DNA of 64,000 nucleotides, from NCBI GenBank assembly GCA_014649555.1, contig BMTG01000009.1, positions 248,001-312,000 of the forward strand, read 5' to 3'. Positions 7,683 to 17,902 of the stretch are shown piece by piece (position 1 is the stretch's first letter; each line of letters begins with the position of its first letter). Under the pieces are notes generated by a model. That model saw nothing but the letters and a program-made list of their open reading frames with translations. It did not search any database and was not told the DNA's origin. The translations under genes and the position numbers were made by a program. Origin of the DNA: Streptomyces globisporus (GTDB lineage: Bacteria > Actinomycetota > Actinomycetes > Streptomycetales > Streptomycetaceae).

Positions 7683-9308
7683 TCAGCCCGCCACGAACGT
7701 ACGGGCCGCCTTGTCGTGCCAGCACTGGCGCCACGGTCGGTCGAACAGGCACCACAGGACGTTGACCACACCGAGGACGAGCAGCCCCAGCACGCCGTAG
7801 ACGAGCCAGCGGCGCAGGGCCGCTCCCAGGGACGGGGTGTCATGGGACTCGATGTCCCGTACGTCGAGTCCGAAGAGCTTCTTGCCCAGCGTCCGGCCCC
7901 ACTTGGCCGTCGGCAGGGCCTCCAGGAGGAAGCCGAGGAGCAGGAACGCGGCGAGCAGCGCCCCCAGCAGGACCCCGGTGGTGGAGTCCAGCAGCCAGAC
8001 GGTGACGGTCTCCCCCGTCTCCTTCGCCGCGGTGATCTTCCGGTCGATGTGGTCGAGCGCCTGCGCCGACAGCGGGACGGCCACCGTCCCGACGACCGCG
8101 CCGAGCAGGAGGTTGTCGACGAGCCGGGCGGCGAACCGCTTGCCGAGCCCGGCGGGGCGGGCCGAGGCCTGGTTGCGGGCGAGTTGCTGGAAGGGGTCGT
8201 CGACCGGCGGCTTCCACGGCACGACGGGCTGGTCAGCGCCGGCCGCCGTTCCCTGGTTCTGGTGGGGCTGCTGCTGCGGTTCGGGCTGGGCCAGTTGGTG
8301 GACCTGCTGAGCCCAGGAGGCCGAGCCGCCGCCCGGACCGGGCGTCAGGGGGGTGTGCAGGGCCGCCGAAGGACCGGGGTCGGGGGACGGGGTGGGTACG
8401 GGGGCGGGAGCGGGAGCCGGGGCGGGTGCGGGAGCCGACGGCTGGGCCTGCTGCGCCTGGGGCGCGTACTGCGCCTGCTGGGACTGGGCCGGTGTCTGCT
8501 GGGCGTGCGCCTGCAGCGGCTGCGCCGGTGCTTGCTGCGCCGGTACCTGGTGGGCGGGTGCCTGCGGTGCCTGGGCCTGTGCCGGGAGGGCCCGGGGCGT
8601 CGGAGCCGGGGCGAGGCTGTTCGGCGCCGCACTCACGTTCTGCGGCCCCTGGGGCGTACCGGCGTTCGACGGCGCCGGACCGGGCTGAACGTCACCGGCG
8701 GCCGGGGCGCCGCCCCGTACCGCGTTCGGCCGCGGCCCCACCGCGCGGATAGTGACCGTCCCGTCCGTCGGCGGACGGGTCCCGGTCTCCTCGGCGGGCC
8801 GGCCGCCGCTCTCCCGCATCCCCGGCAGCGCGCCGCCGGTCGGGTCCTGGGGCAGCGGCGCCCTGGGGTCGGCCGACGGCGCCGGGTGTCCGGCGCCGGG
8901 GCTCGCGGGCTCCTGTGCCGGTCCGCCCCACTCGACGCGGCGGTCCCGTTCGCCGCCGAACCCGTTCTGGCGTGCGGCGTCCGCCTGCCAGACCGACGCG
9001 CCGTCAGCGGGCGAGGCCGCCCGGTCCGCGCCGGGTGCGCCGGAGCCGGGCGCGGCCCCCTGGCCGTCCTGGAGGCCGTCCTCCTCGTCGAAGAAGATCG
9101 GTCCGGTCTCCTCCACCGGGGCGCTCTGCGCACCGGCCGCCGGGGCGGGGGCGGTGGCGGCCGGACCCGTCTGCCGGGGCGCGGGCCGGCTCGTACCGGG
9201 GACCCAGGAAGCGCCGTTCCAGTACCGGACGTAGCCGGGGATGGAGGGGTCGGGGTAGTAGCCCTCGCGGGGGCTTTCGTCACCGGGTGCCGGAGTTGGC
9301 GCGCTCAT
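7683..9308 (-). CDS. RDD family protein with DUF2510 and long Pro/Gln/Ala-rich linker
   Basis: A 541-residue protein. Residues about 15-40 form a DUF2510-type motif (GYYPDPSIPGYVRYWNGASW). Then come about 340 residues of low complexity rich in Ala, Pro and Gln, with repeated PAQQAPAQ-like units. The C-terminal RDD domain starts GLGKRFAARLVDNLL near residue 390 and has three hydrophobic helices and the WGRTLGKKLFGLDVRD loop. The arrangement suggests a membrane-anchored protein with a long flexible cytoplasmic arm. It shares the RDD core with the downstream gene. Function is unknown. Confidence 0.85.
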   Translation of the reverse strand: MSAPTPAPGDESPREGYYPDPSIPGYVRYWNGASWVPGTSRPAPRQTGPAATAPAPAAGAQSAPVEETGPIFFDEEDGLQDGQGAAPGSGAPGADRAASPADGASVWQADAARQNGFGGERDRRVEWGGPAQEPASPGAGHPAPSADPRAPLPQDPTGGALPGMRESGGRPAEETGTRPPTDGTVTIRAVGPRPNAVRGGAPAAGDVQPGPAPSNAGTPQGPQNVSAAPNSLAPAPTPRALPAQAQAPQAPAHQVPAQQAPAQPLQAHAQQTPAQSQQAQYAPQAQQAQPSAPAPAPAPAPAPVPTPSPDPGPSAALHTPLTPGPGGGSASWAQQVHQLAQPEPQQQPHQNQGTAAGADQPVVPWKPPVDDPFQQLARNQASARPAGLGKRFAARLVDNLLLGAVVGTVAVPLSAQALDHIDRKITAAKETGETVTVWLLDSTTGVLLGALLAAFLLLGFLLEALPTAKWGRTLGKKLFGLDVRDIESHDTPSLGAALRRWLVYGVLGLLVLGVVNVLWCLFDRPWRQCWHDKAARTFVAG

Positions 9309-9608
9309 CAGCGGGTCCCGTATCTCTTCGAGGCCTCAGGCCGTCCCCGCCGGGCGGGCGGACGGCCTCAATACAAGGGTCCACATCTATCAGACAGCCG
9401 CCCGCCCCCGGGCCGGTCCACCTGTTTGGGCCCTCTTTCGAGACGCGTTCGGGGACGGGTTCGGGGTCGGATTCGGGGTCGGGTTCGGGACGGCTTCCAC
9501 AACCGTCCGAAGTTTTTTCCCGAAGTCGCGTAATAGGTGGCGGGGAGGGCGCTCTCTCCTTGTGCGGGACGGTCACGGGACCGGCCCATGAGCACCGGAA
9601 GGTCGTGC
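9309..9608. promoter_or_regulatory. Divergent promoter region, RDD gene and ssgG-like gene
   Basis: This 300-bp gap holds the promoters of both neighbours. From 9447 to 9493 there are four tandem copies of a 12-bp unit (GTTCGGGGACGG, GTTCGGGGTCGG, ATTCGGGGTCGG and a shortened copy). No convincing -35/-10 pair was identified. Confidence 0.4.
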
Positions 9609-10097
9609 ATGTCGATGATGAGCATCGTGGAACGTGAGCTGGAGCTGAAGCTGGTCCTGTCCCCCGAGCGGTCCATCCCGGTGCCCGCCCGGCTGACGTA
9701 CCGCACGAACGACCCGTACGCCGTGCACATCGCCTTCCACATCGGCTCCGAGTCGCCCGTGCACTGGACGTTCGCCCGGGAGCTGCTGGTGGAGGGCGTG
9801 TTCCGGCCGTGCGGGCACGGGGACGTGCGGATCTGGCCGACGAAGGTCGCGGGCCGCAGCGTCATCTGCGTGGCCCTCACCTCCCCCGACGGCAACGCCC
9901 TGCTGGAAGTGTCCTCCGCCGCCGTGGCCGCCTGGGTGGAGCGGACCCTGCGGGTGGTGCCGCCGGGCACCGAGAGCGACCGGCTGGGGATGGACGAGGC
10001 GCTGGCGGAGCTGCTGGCCCCGCTGCCGGCCGACGACCTGTGGCTGCGCGACCCGTGGGCGGCGGACGAGTCGCCGTCCCAGGACGGTGAGGCGTGA
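9609..10097 (+). CDS. ssgG: SsgA-like sporulation/cell division protein (SsgG type)
   Basis: A 162-residue member of the SsgA-like protein family, which is confined to sporulating actinomycetes and controls septum placement and peptidoglycan turnover in aerial hyphae. Family hallmarks are PVPARLTYRTNDPYAVHIAFH near residue 25, the WTFARELL stretch, GDVRIWP, and LTSPDGNALLEV. The ATG at 9609 is chosen for its GGAAGG site 6 bp upstream; two further in-frame ATGs lie 6 and 9 bp downstream. The SsgG assignment rests on synteny: in S. coelicolor ssgG sits beside the FAD-linked oxidase and hpd genes, as here. Membership of the family is certain; the exact paralog is less so. Confidence 0.88.
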   Translation: MSMMSIVERELELKLVLSPERSIPVPARLTYRTNDPYAVHIAFHIGSESPVHWTFARELLVEGVFRPCGHGDVRIWPTKVAGRSVICVALTSPDGNALLEVSSAAVAAWVERTLRVVPPGTESDRLGMDEALAELLAPLPADDLWLRDPWAADESPSQDGEA

Positions 10098-10119
10098 AAA
10101 CCCCTGGAAGAAGCGGGGA

Positions 10120-11487
10120 TCAGAAGAGCTTGCCGGGGTTGAGGAGGCCGAGCGGATCGAAGGCCGCCTTGATGGAGCGCTGCAGTTCGACCCCGGTCTC
10201 CCCCAGTTCGCGGGCGAGCCACTCCTTCTTGAGGACACCGACACCGTGTTCGCCGGTGATGGTTCCGCCGAGTTCGAGACCGAGCGCCATGATGGCGTCG
10301 AAGGACTCGCGGGCCCGGCGGGACTCGTCGGGGTCCTGGTGGTCGAAGCAGACGACGGGGTGGGTGTTGCCGTCGCCGGCGTGGGCGCAGACGCCGATGG
10401 TGAGGCCGTACTCCTCGGCGATGGCCGCCGTGCCCGCGAGCATCGCGCCGAGCCGGGAGCGCGGGACGCACACGTCGTCGATCATCGTGGCGGACTTGAC
10501 GGTCTCCAGGGCGGTGAGGGACATGCGGCGGGCCTGGAGGAGGAGTTCGGACTCGGCGGGGTTGTCCGCGGGGACCACCTCGGTGGCCCCGGCGGCGGTG
10601 CACAGCTCGCCGACGGCGGCGAGATCGGCCGACGGGTCCGGGGTGTCGAAGGCACAGAGGAGGAGCGCCTCGGTGGTCTCGGGCAGGCCCATGGAGGCCA
10701 TCGCGTTGACGGCACGCACGGTCGTACGGTCCATCAGTTCGAGGAGTGACGGGGTGTGACCGCGCTCCATGATCCGGCACACAGCGTCACAGGCGGTGGC
10801 CGCCGAGGGGAACTCGGCGGCGAGGACGAGCTGCTGGGGCGGCTGCGGTTTGAGCGCGAGGACGGCCTTGACGACGATCCCGAGGCTGCCCTCGGAGCCG
10901 ACGAAGAGCCGGGTCAGGTCGTATCCGGCGACACCCTTGGCGGTGCGGCGGCCGGTGGTCAGGAGCCGCCCGTCGGCGAGGACGACCTCCAGGCCCAGCA
11001 CGTACTCGGCGGTGACCCCGTACTTCACGCAGCACAGGCCGCCGGACGCGGTGCCGATGTTGCCGCCGATGGTGCACGTCTCCCAGCTGGAGGGGTCCGG
11101 CGGGTAGTACAGACCGTGTTCGTTGACCGCGCGTGAGAGCACCGCGTTGACGACGCCCGGTTCGACGACGGCGATCCGGTCGACCGGGCTGATCTCCAGG
11201 ATCCGGTCCATCTTCACCAGGGAGAGCACGATGCAGCCGTCCGAGGCGTTGGCCGCGCCGGACAGGCCGGTACGGGCGCCCTGCGGGACGACGGGGACAC
11301 GCAGCGCGGTCGCGGTCCGCATGACGTGCTGGACCTGCTCGACCGTGCGCGGGAGCACCACGACGGCCGGGGTGCCGGCCTCGCAGAAGCTCGCCATGTC
11401 GTGGGCGTAGGACGCGGTGACGTCCGGATCGGTGATCAGCGCCTCGGGAGGCAGTCCCGCGCGCAGCCGTTCGAGGAGATCGCTCAT
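10120..11487 (-). CDS. FAD-linked oxidase (glycolate/D-lactate oxidase GlcD-like)
   Basis: A 455-residue soluble flavoprotein of the VAO/PCMH family, resembling GlcD and D-lactate dehydrogenase. The FAD-binding PCMH domain spans about residues 38-215 (VVVLPRTVEQVQHVM, then the pyrophosphate loop PQGARTGLSGAAN and GGNIGTASGGLCCVKYG). The C-terminal cap (residues about 225-455) carries VCAHAGDGNTHPVVCFD and GTITGEHGVGVLKKEWL, the His-rich signatures of the FAD oxidase C-terminal domain. It should oxidise a 2-hydroxy acid; the substrate is not determined. It is convergent with the SsgG-like gene, 22 bp away, and divergent from the TPR gene. Confidence 0.9.
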   Translation of the reverse strand: MSDLLERLRAGLPPEALITDPDVTASYAHDMASFCEAGTPAVVVLPRTVEQVQHVMRTATALRVPVVPQGARTGLSGAANASDGCIVLSLVKMDRILEISPVDRIAVVEPGVVNAVLSRAVNEHGLYYPPDPSSWETCTIGGNIGTASGGLCCVKYGVTAEYVLGLEVVLADGRLLTTGRRTAKGVAGYDLTRLFVGSEGSLGIVVKAVLALKPQPPQQLVLAAEFPSAATACDAVCRIMERGHTPSLLELMDRTTVRAVNAMASMGLPETTEALLLCAFDTPDPSADLAAVGELCTAAGATEVVPADNPAESELLLQARRMSLTALETVKSATMIDDVCVPRSRLGAMLAGTAAIAEEYGLTIGVCAHAGDGNTHPVVCFDHQDPDESRRARESFDAIMALGLELGGTITGEHGVGVLKKEWLARELGETGVELQRSIKAAFDPLGLLNPGKLF

Positions 11488-11576
11488 GATCCGAGCGTGT
11501 CACCCGGGGCCAATGGTGTGAACCCGTGGGCGGGGGCCGATCCCAAGGCGTGGTGTGCTCGTATGACTGACGCAGA

Positions 11577-13256
11577 GTGATGGCCATGGATGTCATGCCG
11601 CAGCAGGGCCCGGACTCCGGCCGGCCGCCCGAGCCGTCCCCGCAGGACCCCTCCGTTCTGCCCGCCGAAGGCGCCACCGCGGTACCCCCGCCGCCGCCCA
11701 CGCTGCGGACGACGCTGCGCCGGGCCGCGTTCGGCGCGGTGGCCGCCGGGGTGCTGCTGGCCGGGGCGCTGGTGGCGGTGGACGACGGGGACGAGCGGCC
11801 GAAGGAGCCGGGTCCGGTCGAGCGGGCCGAGGCGGCGGCGACCGCGGGGTCCCCGGCCTCGCTCTCGGACCTCACCGCGCTGATCGGGGACCGGCAGAAG
11901 TGGGTGGAGTCCCACCCGAAGGACGCCCCGTCCCTGGCGACGCTCGGCACGGCGTACGTGGAGTGGGCGCGGCGCTCGGCGGACACGGCGTACTACGCCC
12001 GCGCCGAGCAGGCCCTGAAGGGTTCGCTGGAGGCCCAGCCGGGCGAGCGCGGGAACGGGGCCGCATGGCTGGGACTCGCGGCCCTGGCCAACGCCCGGCA
12101 CGACTTCCTCGCGGCGAAGCGGTGGGGCGAGACGGTCAAGAAGCAGCAGCCGAAGGCCTGGAACGTGTACCCGGTCCTCATCGACGCCTACACCGGGCTC
12201 GGGGACCGGAAGGCGGCGACCGCGGCGACGGAGACGTTCGGCGAGCTGCGCAAGGGCGTTCCCGCGCTGGCCCGGACCGCCGACCTCTACCGGGGCAACG
12301 GCTGGCGCGAGGACGCGCTGGCCACCGCCCGGGAGGCGGCGGACCGGGCGACGCAGCCCGCCGAGAAGGCCGAGGCGCTGCACCGGCTCGGCGAGCTGGC
12401 CCGGGAGCGGGGCGAGCCGGAGGAGGCGGTGGCGCAGTTCGACGCGGCGCTGCGCACCGACGCCGCCCAGTACGCCTCGCTGGCGGGCCGGGCCCGGGCC
12501 CTGGCGGCGCTGGACCGCACCGACGAGGCGCTGGCCGCGTACCAGAGCGCGCTGGAGAAGCTGCCGCGCCCGCAGTACGCGCTGGAGCTGGGCGAGCTGT
12601 ACGAGTCGCTGGGGCTGGACGGGGACGCGCGCACCCAGTACGCCAAGCTGCGGGAGATGGTGGCCGCGGCGAAGAAGGACGGGGTCGACGAGTCCCTGGT
12701 GCTGGCCCGGTTCGAGGCCGACCACGGGGACCCGGAGGCGGCGGTGGAGCTGCTGCGGGCCCAGTGGCGGGGGCAGCACCGCAGTGCGGCGGTGGCGGAC
12801 GCGCTGGGCTGGGCGCTGCACCGGGCGGGCAAGTCCGAGGAGGGCCTGGAGTACGCCCAGCTGGCCGCCGACACGGGCGTGCGGAACGCCTCGTACGCGT
12901 ACCACCTCGGCGTGATCCAGCGGGAGCTGGCGGACTACGGTCCGGCGCGCCGGAATCTGGAGCAGGCCGTGCGCACCGACCCGGCCTTCTCGCCGCTCGC
13001 CGCGCCGCTGGCGCAGGAGGCACTGGACGCGCTGGGCGAGCCGCCGCCGGGCGGACCGGGCGAGGTGCAGCAGCCCCCGCCGCCGGCTCCCGAGCCCGAG
13101 CCGGAGCCGAAGCCGGCGAAGAAGCCGGAGCGGGAGAAGAGGCCCGAGGCCCCGGCCCCGGCTCCGTCCCGTACGGCCGCCGTGAAGTCCCCGTCGCCCA
13201 CCGCGTCCCCCTCCGCTCCGTCCTCCGCGTCGCCGTCGGCGTCGAAGAGTCCGTGA
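11577..13256 (+). CDS. TPR-repeat membrane-anchored protein
   Basis: A 559-residue protein. A Pro-rich cytoplasmic N-terminus leads to one membrane helix (about residues 48-65), then an extended helical region from about residue 95 to 470 built of tetratricopeptide-like repeats. Clear units are AEALHRLGELARERGEPEEA and ALAAYQSALEKLP. The last ~75 residues are Pro/Glu/Lys then Ser/Pro-rich and disordered. TPR arrays are protein-interaction scaffolds; the partner is unknown. The start used is the GTG at 11577; ATGs at 11580, 11586 and 11595 are equally possible, because no ribosome site decides among them. A strong hairpin terminates the gene. Confidence 0.85.
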   Translation: MMAMDVMPQQGPDSGRPPEPSPQDPSVLPAEGATAVPPPPPTLRTTLRRAAFGAVAAGVLLAGALVAVDDGDERPKEPGPVERAEAAATAGSPASLSDLTALIGDRQKWVESHPKDAPSLATLGTAYVEWARRSADTAYYARAEQALKGSLEAQPGERGNGAAWLGLAALANARHDFLAAKRWGETVKKQQPKAWNVYPVLIDAYTGLGDRKAATAATETFGELRKGVPALARTADLYRGNGWREDALATAREAADRATQPAEKAEALHRLGELARERGEPEEAVAQFDAALRTDAAQYASLAGRARALAALDRTDEALAAYQSALEKLPRPQYALELGELYESLGLDGDARTQYAKLREMVAAAKKDGVDESLVLARFEADHGDPEAAVELLRAQWRGQHRSAAVADALGWALHRAGKSEEGLEYAQLAADTGVRNASYAYHLGVIQRELADYGPARRNLEQAVRTDPAFSPLAAPLAQEALDALGEPPPGGPGEVQQPPPPAPEPEPEPKPAKKPEREKRPEAPAPAPSRTAAVKSPSPTASPSAPSSASPSASKSP

Positions 13257-13276
13257 AGCGGAAGCCGTGAACGGCG

Positions 13277-13321
13277 AACGCCGCCGCGGTCCGGGGTACT
13301 GCCCCGGGCCGCGGCGGCGTT
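13277..13321. terminator. Bidirectional hairpin terminator
   Basis: A perfect 13-bp outer stem (AACGCCGCCGCGG and complement) with a further GC-rich inner stem. It lies between the convergent TPR and dioxygenase genes and can serve both. Confidence 0.8.
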
Positions 13322-13339
13322 CTGCACCGTCCGCGCGGA

Positions 13340-14607
<1,268 letters not shown>

Positions 14608-15081
14608 ATGGCGATCGATCATCTGGACGGCCGGCTCATCGTGCTGCTCGCACGGGAGCCGCGCATAGGCGTCCTCGAAGCATCCCGGCGGCTGGGGGTG
14701 GCGCGCGGGACCGTGCAGGCGCGGCTGGACCGCCTTCAGTCGAATGGCGTCATCCGGGGGTTCGGCCCCGACGTGGATCCGGCGGCGCTCGGCTATCCGG
14801 TCACCGCGTTCGCCACGCTGGAGATCAAACAGGGCCAAGGCGCTGTCGTACGCGCGCACTTGGACGGCGTACCGGAGGTGCTGGAGCTGCACACCACGAC
14901 GGGGCACGGCGACATGCTGTGCCGGCTCGTCGCCCGTTCCAACGCCGATCTTCAGCGGGTGATCGACCGGGTTGTCGGATTTGATGGCATCGTCCGGGCC
15001 TCCACGGCGATCGTCATGGAGAACCCGGTTCCGCTGCGGATCATCCCGCTGGTGGAGCAGGCGGCCGAGGACACCGGCTGA
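14608..15081 (+). CDS. hpdR: Lrp/AsnC family transcriptional regulator
   Basis: A 157-residue regulator with an N-terminal helix-turn-helix (LDGRLIVLLAREPRIGVLEASRRLGVARGTVQARLDRL, residues about 5-45) and a C-terminal RAM ligand-binding domain (VTAFATLEIKQGQ through GHGDMLCRLVARS and LRIIPLVEQ). Lrp-type proteins form dimers and octamers and respond to amino acids or related acids. The gene is divergent from hpd, so it probably controls tyrosine catabolism, with an aromatic keto acid or amino acid as effector. The name follows memory of S. coelicolor HpdR, described as an activator of hpdA; treat it as tentative. A GGAGGCGGG ribosome site precedes the ATG. Confidence 0.88.
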   Translation: MAIDHLDGRLIVLLAREPRIGVLEASRRLGVARGTVQARLDRLQSNGVIRGFGPDVDPAALGYPVTAFATLEIKQGQGAVVRAHLDGVPEVLELHTTTGHGDMLCRLVARSNADLQRVIDRVVGFDGIVRASTAIVMENPVPLRIIPLVEQAAEDTG

Positions 15082-15124
15082 GCCGGAGGGCTCGGCGACA
15101 ACGACGGAGCCGAGGGAGTGCCGT

Positions 15125-15772
15125 GTGAGCTTCTGGGAGTATCTGATCACCCGCCACCAGCAGCTCCTCACGGACGCGTTCCAGCACGTCAGCGCGGTGT
15201 TCCAGTGCATGGTCATCGCCACCCTGCTGGGCGTGGTGATCGGGGTGGTGAGCTATCGCAGCGGCTGGGGCGGCTCGCTGGCGATCACCTCCACGGCGAC
15301 GATCCTGACCATCCCCTCCCTCGCCGCGATCGGTCTGCTGATCCCGCTGGTCGGGCTCGGTGTCGCCCCGACCGTGATCACCCTGACGCTGTACGGGCTG
15401 CTGCCGATCGTCCGGAACTCCATCGTCGGGCTGCGGGGCGTCGATCCGTCGCTGGTCGACGCGGCGACGGGCATCGGGATGTCGCGCACGGCGCGGCTGC
15501 TCCGGGTGGAGCTGCCGCTCGCCTGGCCGCCGATCCTGACCGGGATCCGGGTCTCCACGCAGATGCTGATGGGCATCGCCGCCATCGCCGCGTACGCCTC
15601 CGGGCCCGGTCTCGGCAACGAGATCTTCCGGGGCATCGCCTCCCTGGGCAGTGCCAACGCGATCAACCAGGTGCTCGCGGGCACGCTCGGCATCGTCATC
15701 CTCGCCCTGCTCTTCGACGCCGCGTACGTCCTGCTGGGACGGCTGACCATCCCGAGGGGGATCCGTGCCTGA
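15125..15772 (+). CDS. Osmoprotectant ABC transporter permease (OpuCB/ProW-like)
   Basis: A 215-residue membrane permease with about five or six helices and the binding-protein-dependent transport signature (AATGIGMSRTARLLRVELPLAWPPILTGIR, about residues 113-142) that contacts the ATPase. It is the first gene of a four-gene operon coding for a glycine betaine/carnitine/choline type importer. The GTG at 15125 (MSFWEYL) has a GAGGGAG site upstream; the frame is open further upstream into the AsnC gene, but that part is not coding. Its last 8 bp overlap the ATPase gene. Confidence 0.9.
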   Translation: MSFWEYLITRHQQLLTDAFQHVSAVFQCMVIATLLGVVIGVVSYRSGWGGSLAITSTATILTIPSLAAIGLLIPLVGLGVAPTVITLTLYGLLPIVRNSIVGLRGVDPSLVDAATGIGMSRTARLLRVELPLAWPPILTGIRVSTQMLMGIAAIAAYASGPGLGNEIFRGIASLGSANAINQVLAGTLGIVILALLFDAAYVLLGRLTIPRGIRA

Positions 15773-17036
15773 GACCGAGACCGACACCGCGGCCGCCGCC
15801 CGGGAGGAGTCCGCGGCCACGTCCGGGGCCACCATCCAGCTGGAGAACCTCACCAAGAGCTATCCGGGCAACCCGAACCCGGCCGTCGAGAACGTCTCGA
15901 TGGAGATCAAGGCGGGCGAGACCGTCATCTTCGTCGGCCCGTCCGGCTGCGGGAAGTCCACCACCCTGAAGATGATCAACCGGCTGATCGAGCCGACCTC
16001 GGGGCGGATCCGGATCGGCGACGAGGACGTCACGGACATCGACCCGGTGAAGCTGCGCCGCAAGATCGGTTACGCCATCCAGTCCTCCGGGCTCTTCCCG
16101 CACATGACGGTCGCGGACAACATCGCCCTGGTCCCGAAGATGGTCGGCTGGTCCAAGTCCCGGGTGAAGGACCGGGTGGAGGAGATGCTCGACCTGGTGG
16201 GTCTGGACCCGCGCGAGTTCCACGGCCGCTATCCGCGTCAGCTCTCCGGCGGGCAGCAGCAGCGGGTGGGCGTGGCGCGGGCGCTGGCCGCCGACCCTCC
16301 CGTCCTGCTGATGGACGAGCCGTTCGGGGCCGTCGACCCGATCACCCGCGACCACCTCCAGGACGAGCTGATCCGGCTCCAGCACGAGCTGCACAAGACG
16401 ATCGTGTTCGTCACCCACGACTTCGACGAGGCGATCAAGCTGGGCGACCGGATCGCGGTGCTGCGGGAGCGGTCGCACATCGCGCAGTTCGACACCCCCG
16501 AGGCGATCCTGACCAACCCGACGGACGACTTCGTCTCGGGTTTCGTCGGCGCGGGCGCGGCCCTCAAGCGCCTCAACCTCACCCGCGTACGGGATGTGGG
16601 CATCGCGGACTTCCCGACGGTGACGGTCGAGGACCCGCTCCAGACGATCTTCAACAAGCTCCGCAACGGCCCGCACAACGAACTGCTGATGCTGGACCGC
16701 CGGAACCGCCCGTACAAGTGGCTGCGGCGCGGCGATCTGATGCGGGCGCGCGGTTCGCTGGCGCGGGCCGGGCAGCTGGTGCACGACACGGTGACCCGGG
16801 ACGCCACGCTGCACGACGCGCTGGAGGCGGTGCTCACCGACAGCGGGGGCCGGGTCGCGGTGACCGGGCGGCGCGGTGAGTTCATCGGGGTCGTCGACAT
16901 GAAGACGCTGATGGACAGCGTGCAGGAGCTGCTGGAGGCGGACCGGCTGACGGCGATGGAGCACCAGCACGAGCTGGAGGAGCAGCGCGTCCACCAGACG
17001 GAACAGGAGCTGGAGGGGGGTGGCGGCACAGTATGA
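15765..17036 (+). CDS. Osmoprotectant ABC transporter ATP-binding protein with CBS domains (OpuCA/ProV-like)
   Basis: A 423-residue ATPase of the betaine/choline/carnitine uptake family. The N-terminal cassette carries Walker A GPSGCGKST near residue 66, the Q-loop in YAIQSSGLFPH, the ABC signature LSGGQQQRVG near residue 160 and Walker B LLMDEPFGAVDP. Residues about 275-395 hold a pair of CBS-like repeats (FPTVTVEDPLQTIF and VTRDATLHDALEAVL), which in OpuA sense ionic strength or cyclic di-AMP. The start is the GTG at 15765. It overlaps the next permease gene by 4 bp, so the operon is translationally coupled throughout. Confidence 0.93.
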   Translation: MPETETDTAAAAREESAATSGATIQLENLTKSYPGNPNPAVENVSMEIKAGETVIFVGPSGCGKSTTLKMINRLIEPTSGRIRIGDEDVTDIDPVKLRRKIGYAIQSSGLFPHMTVADNIALVPKMVGWSKSRVKDRVEEMLDLVGLDPREFHGRYPRQLSGGQQQRVGVARALAADPPVLLMDEPFGAVDPITRDHLQDELIRLQHELHKTIVFVTHDFDEAIKLGDRIAVLRERSHIAQFDTPEAILTNPTDDFVSGFVGAGAALKRLNLTRVRDVGIADFPTVTVEDPLQTIFNKLRNGPHNELLMLDRRNRPYKWLRRGDLMRARGSLARAGQLVHDTVTRDATLHDALEAVLTDSGGRVAVTGRRGEFIGVVDMKTLMDSVQELLEADRLTAMEHQHELEEQRVHQTEQELEGGGGTV

Positions 17037-17902
17037 GCCCCAGCCATCAGTCCGGCTCCGGCAAGGGCCCGGCCGCCCCGGCCCGGCCGCCGGGCGAACA
17101 CGACGTCAAGGGCCACGCGTTCCACGACGAGGAGAGCGACCCCTCCCCCGCCCCGGCCGCGCCGCAGCGCCGGATCACCTGGCGGAAGCTGGTGGTCCTG
17201 CCGGCGGTGCTGGCCGTCGTCCTGGTCATCACGTACGTCTGGATCACCAACATCCATCTGGACTCGATCGCGGAGAACTCCCTCTCCGGCGGAAACGTCC
17301 AACTGCGCTGGTGGCAGCACGTACGGCTGACGGCGATCTCGACATTCTGGGTGCTGATCATCGCGATCCCGCTCGGTATCGGGCTGACCCGGCGGCGGCT
17401 GCGGAAGGCGGCCCCGGCGTTCACGGCGCTGGCCAACATCGGGCAGGCGACCCCGGCGATCGGTCTGCTGGCGCTGCTGGTGATCTGGTTGGGAATCGGC
17501 CCGCGCACCGCGATCATCGGCATCGTGATCTACGCGGTGCTGCCGGTGCTCTCCAACACGGTGGCGGGTCTGCGGGCGATCGAGCCGAACATGATCGAGG
17601 CGGCGCGCGGGATGGGGATGTCCGGGCGGGGCGTCCTGCTGAAGGTGGAGCTGCCGCTCGCGGTGCCGCTGATCCTGGCGGGCGTCCGTACGGCCCTGGT
17701 CCTGAACGTGGGCACGGCGACGCTGGCCACGTTCGGCGGGGGCGGCGGGCTCGGCGACCTGATCACCTCGGGGATCCAGACCCAGCGGATGCCGGTACTG
17801 ATCATCGGCTCGGTGCTGACGGTGGTGCTGGCGCTGCTGGTGGACTGGCTGGCCTCGCTGGCCGAACTGGCGCTGACGCCGCGCGGGCTGGAGGAGCGGT
17901 GA
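17033..17902 (+). CDS. Osmoprotectant ABC transporter permease (OpuCD/ProW-like)
   Basis: The second permease of the operon, 289 residues, with a soluble charged N-terminal tail of about 55 residues, then about six membrane helices. The EAA loop EAARGMGMSGRGVLLKVELPLAVPLILAG (near residues 187-215) is closely related to that of the first permease. Having two different permeases flank the ATPase gene is the normal plan of OpuC-type transporters. It overlaps the ATPase gene by 4 bp and the lipoprotein gene by 4 bp. Confidence 0.93.
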   Translation: MSPSHQSGSGKGPAAPARPPGEHDVKGHAFHDEESDPSPAPAAPQRRITWRKLVVLPAVLAVVLVITYVWITNIHLDSIAENSLSGGNVQLRWWQHVRLTAISTFWVLIIAIPLGIGLTRRRLRKAAPAFTALANIGQATPAIGLLALLVIWLGIGPRTAIIGIVIYAVLPVLSNTVAGLRAIEPNMIEAARGMGMSGRGVLLKVELPLAVPLILAGVRTALVLNVGTATLATFGGGGGLGDLITSGIQTQRMPVLIIGSVLTVVLALLVDWLASLAELALTPRGLEER

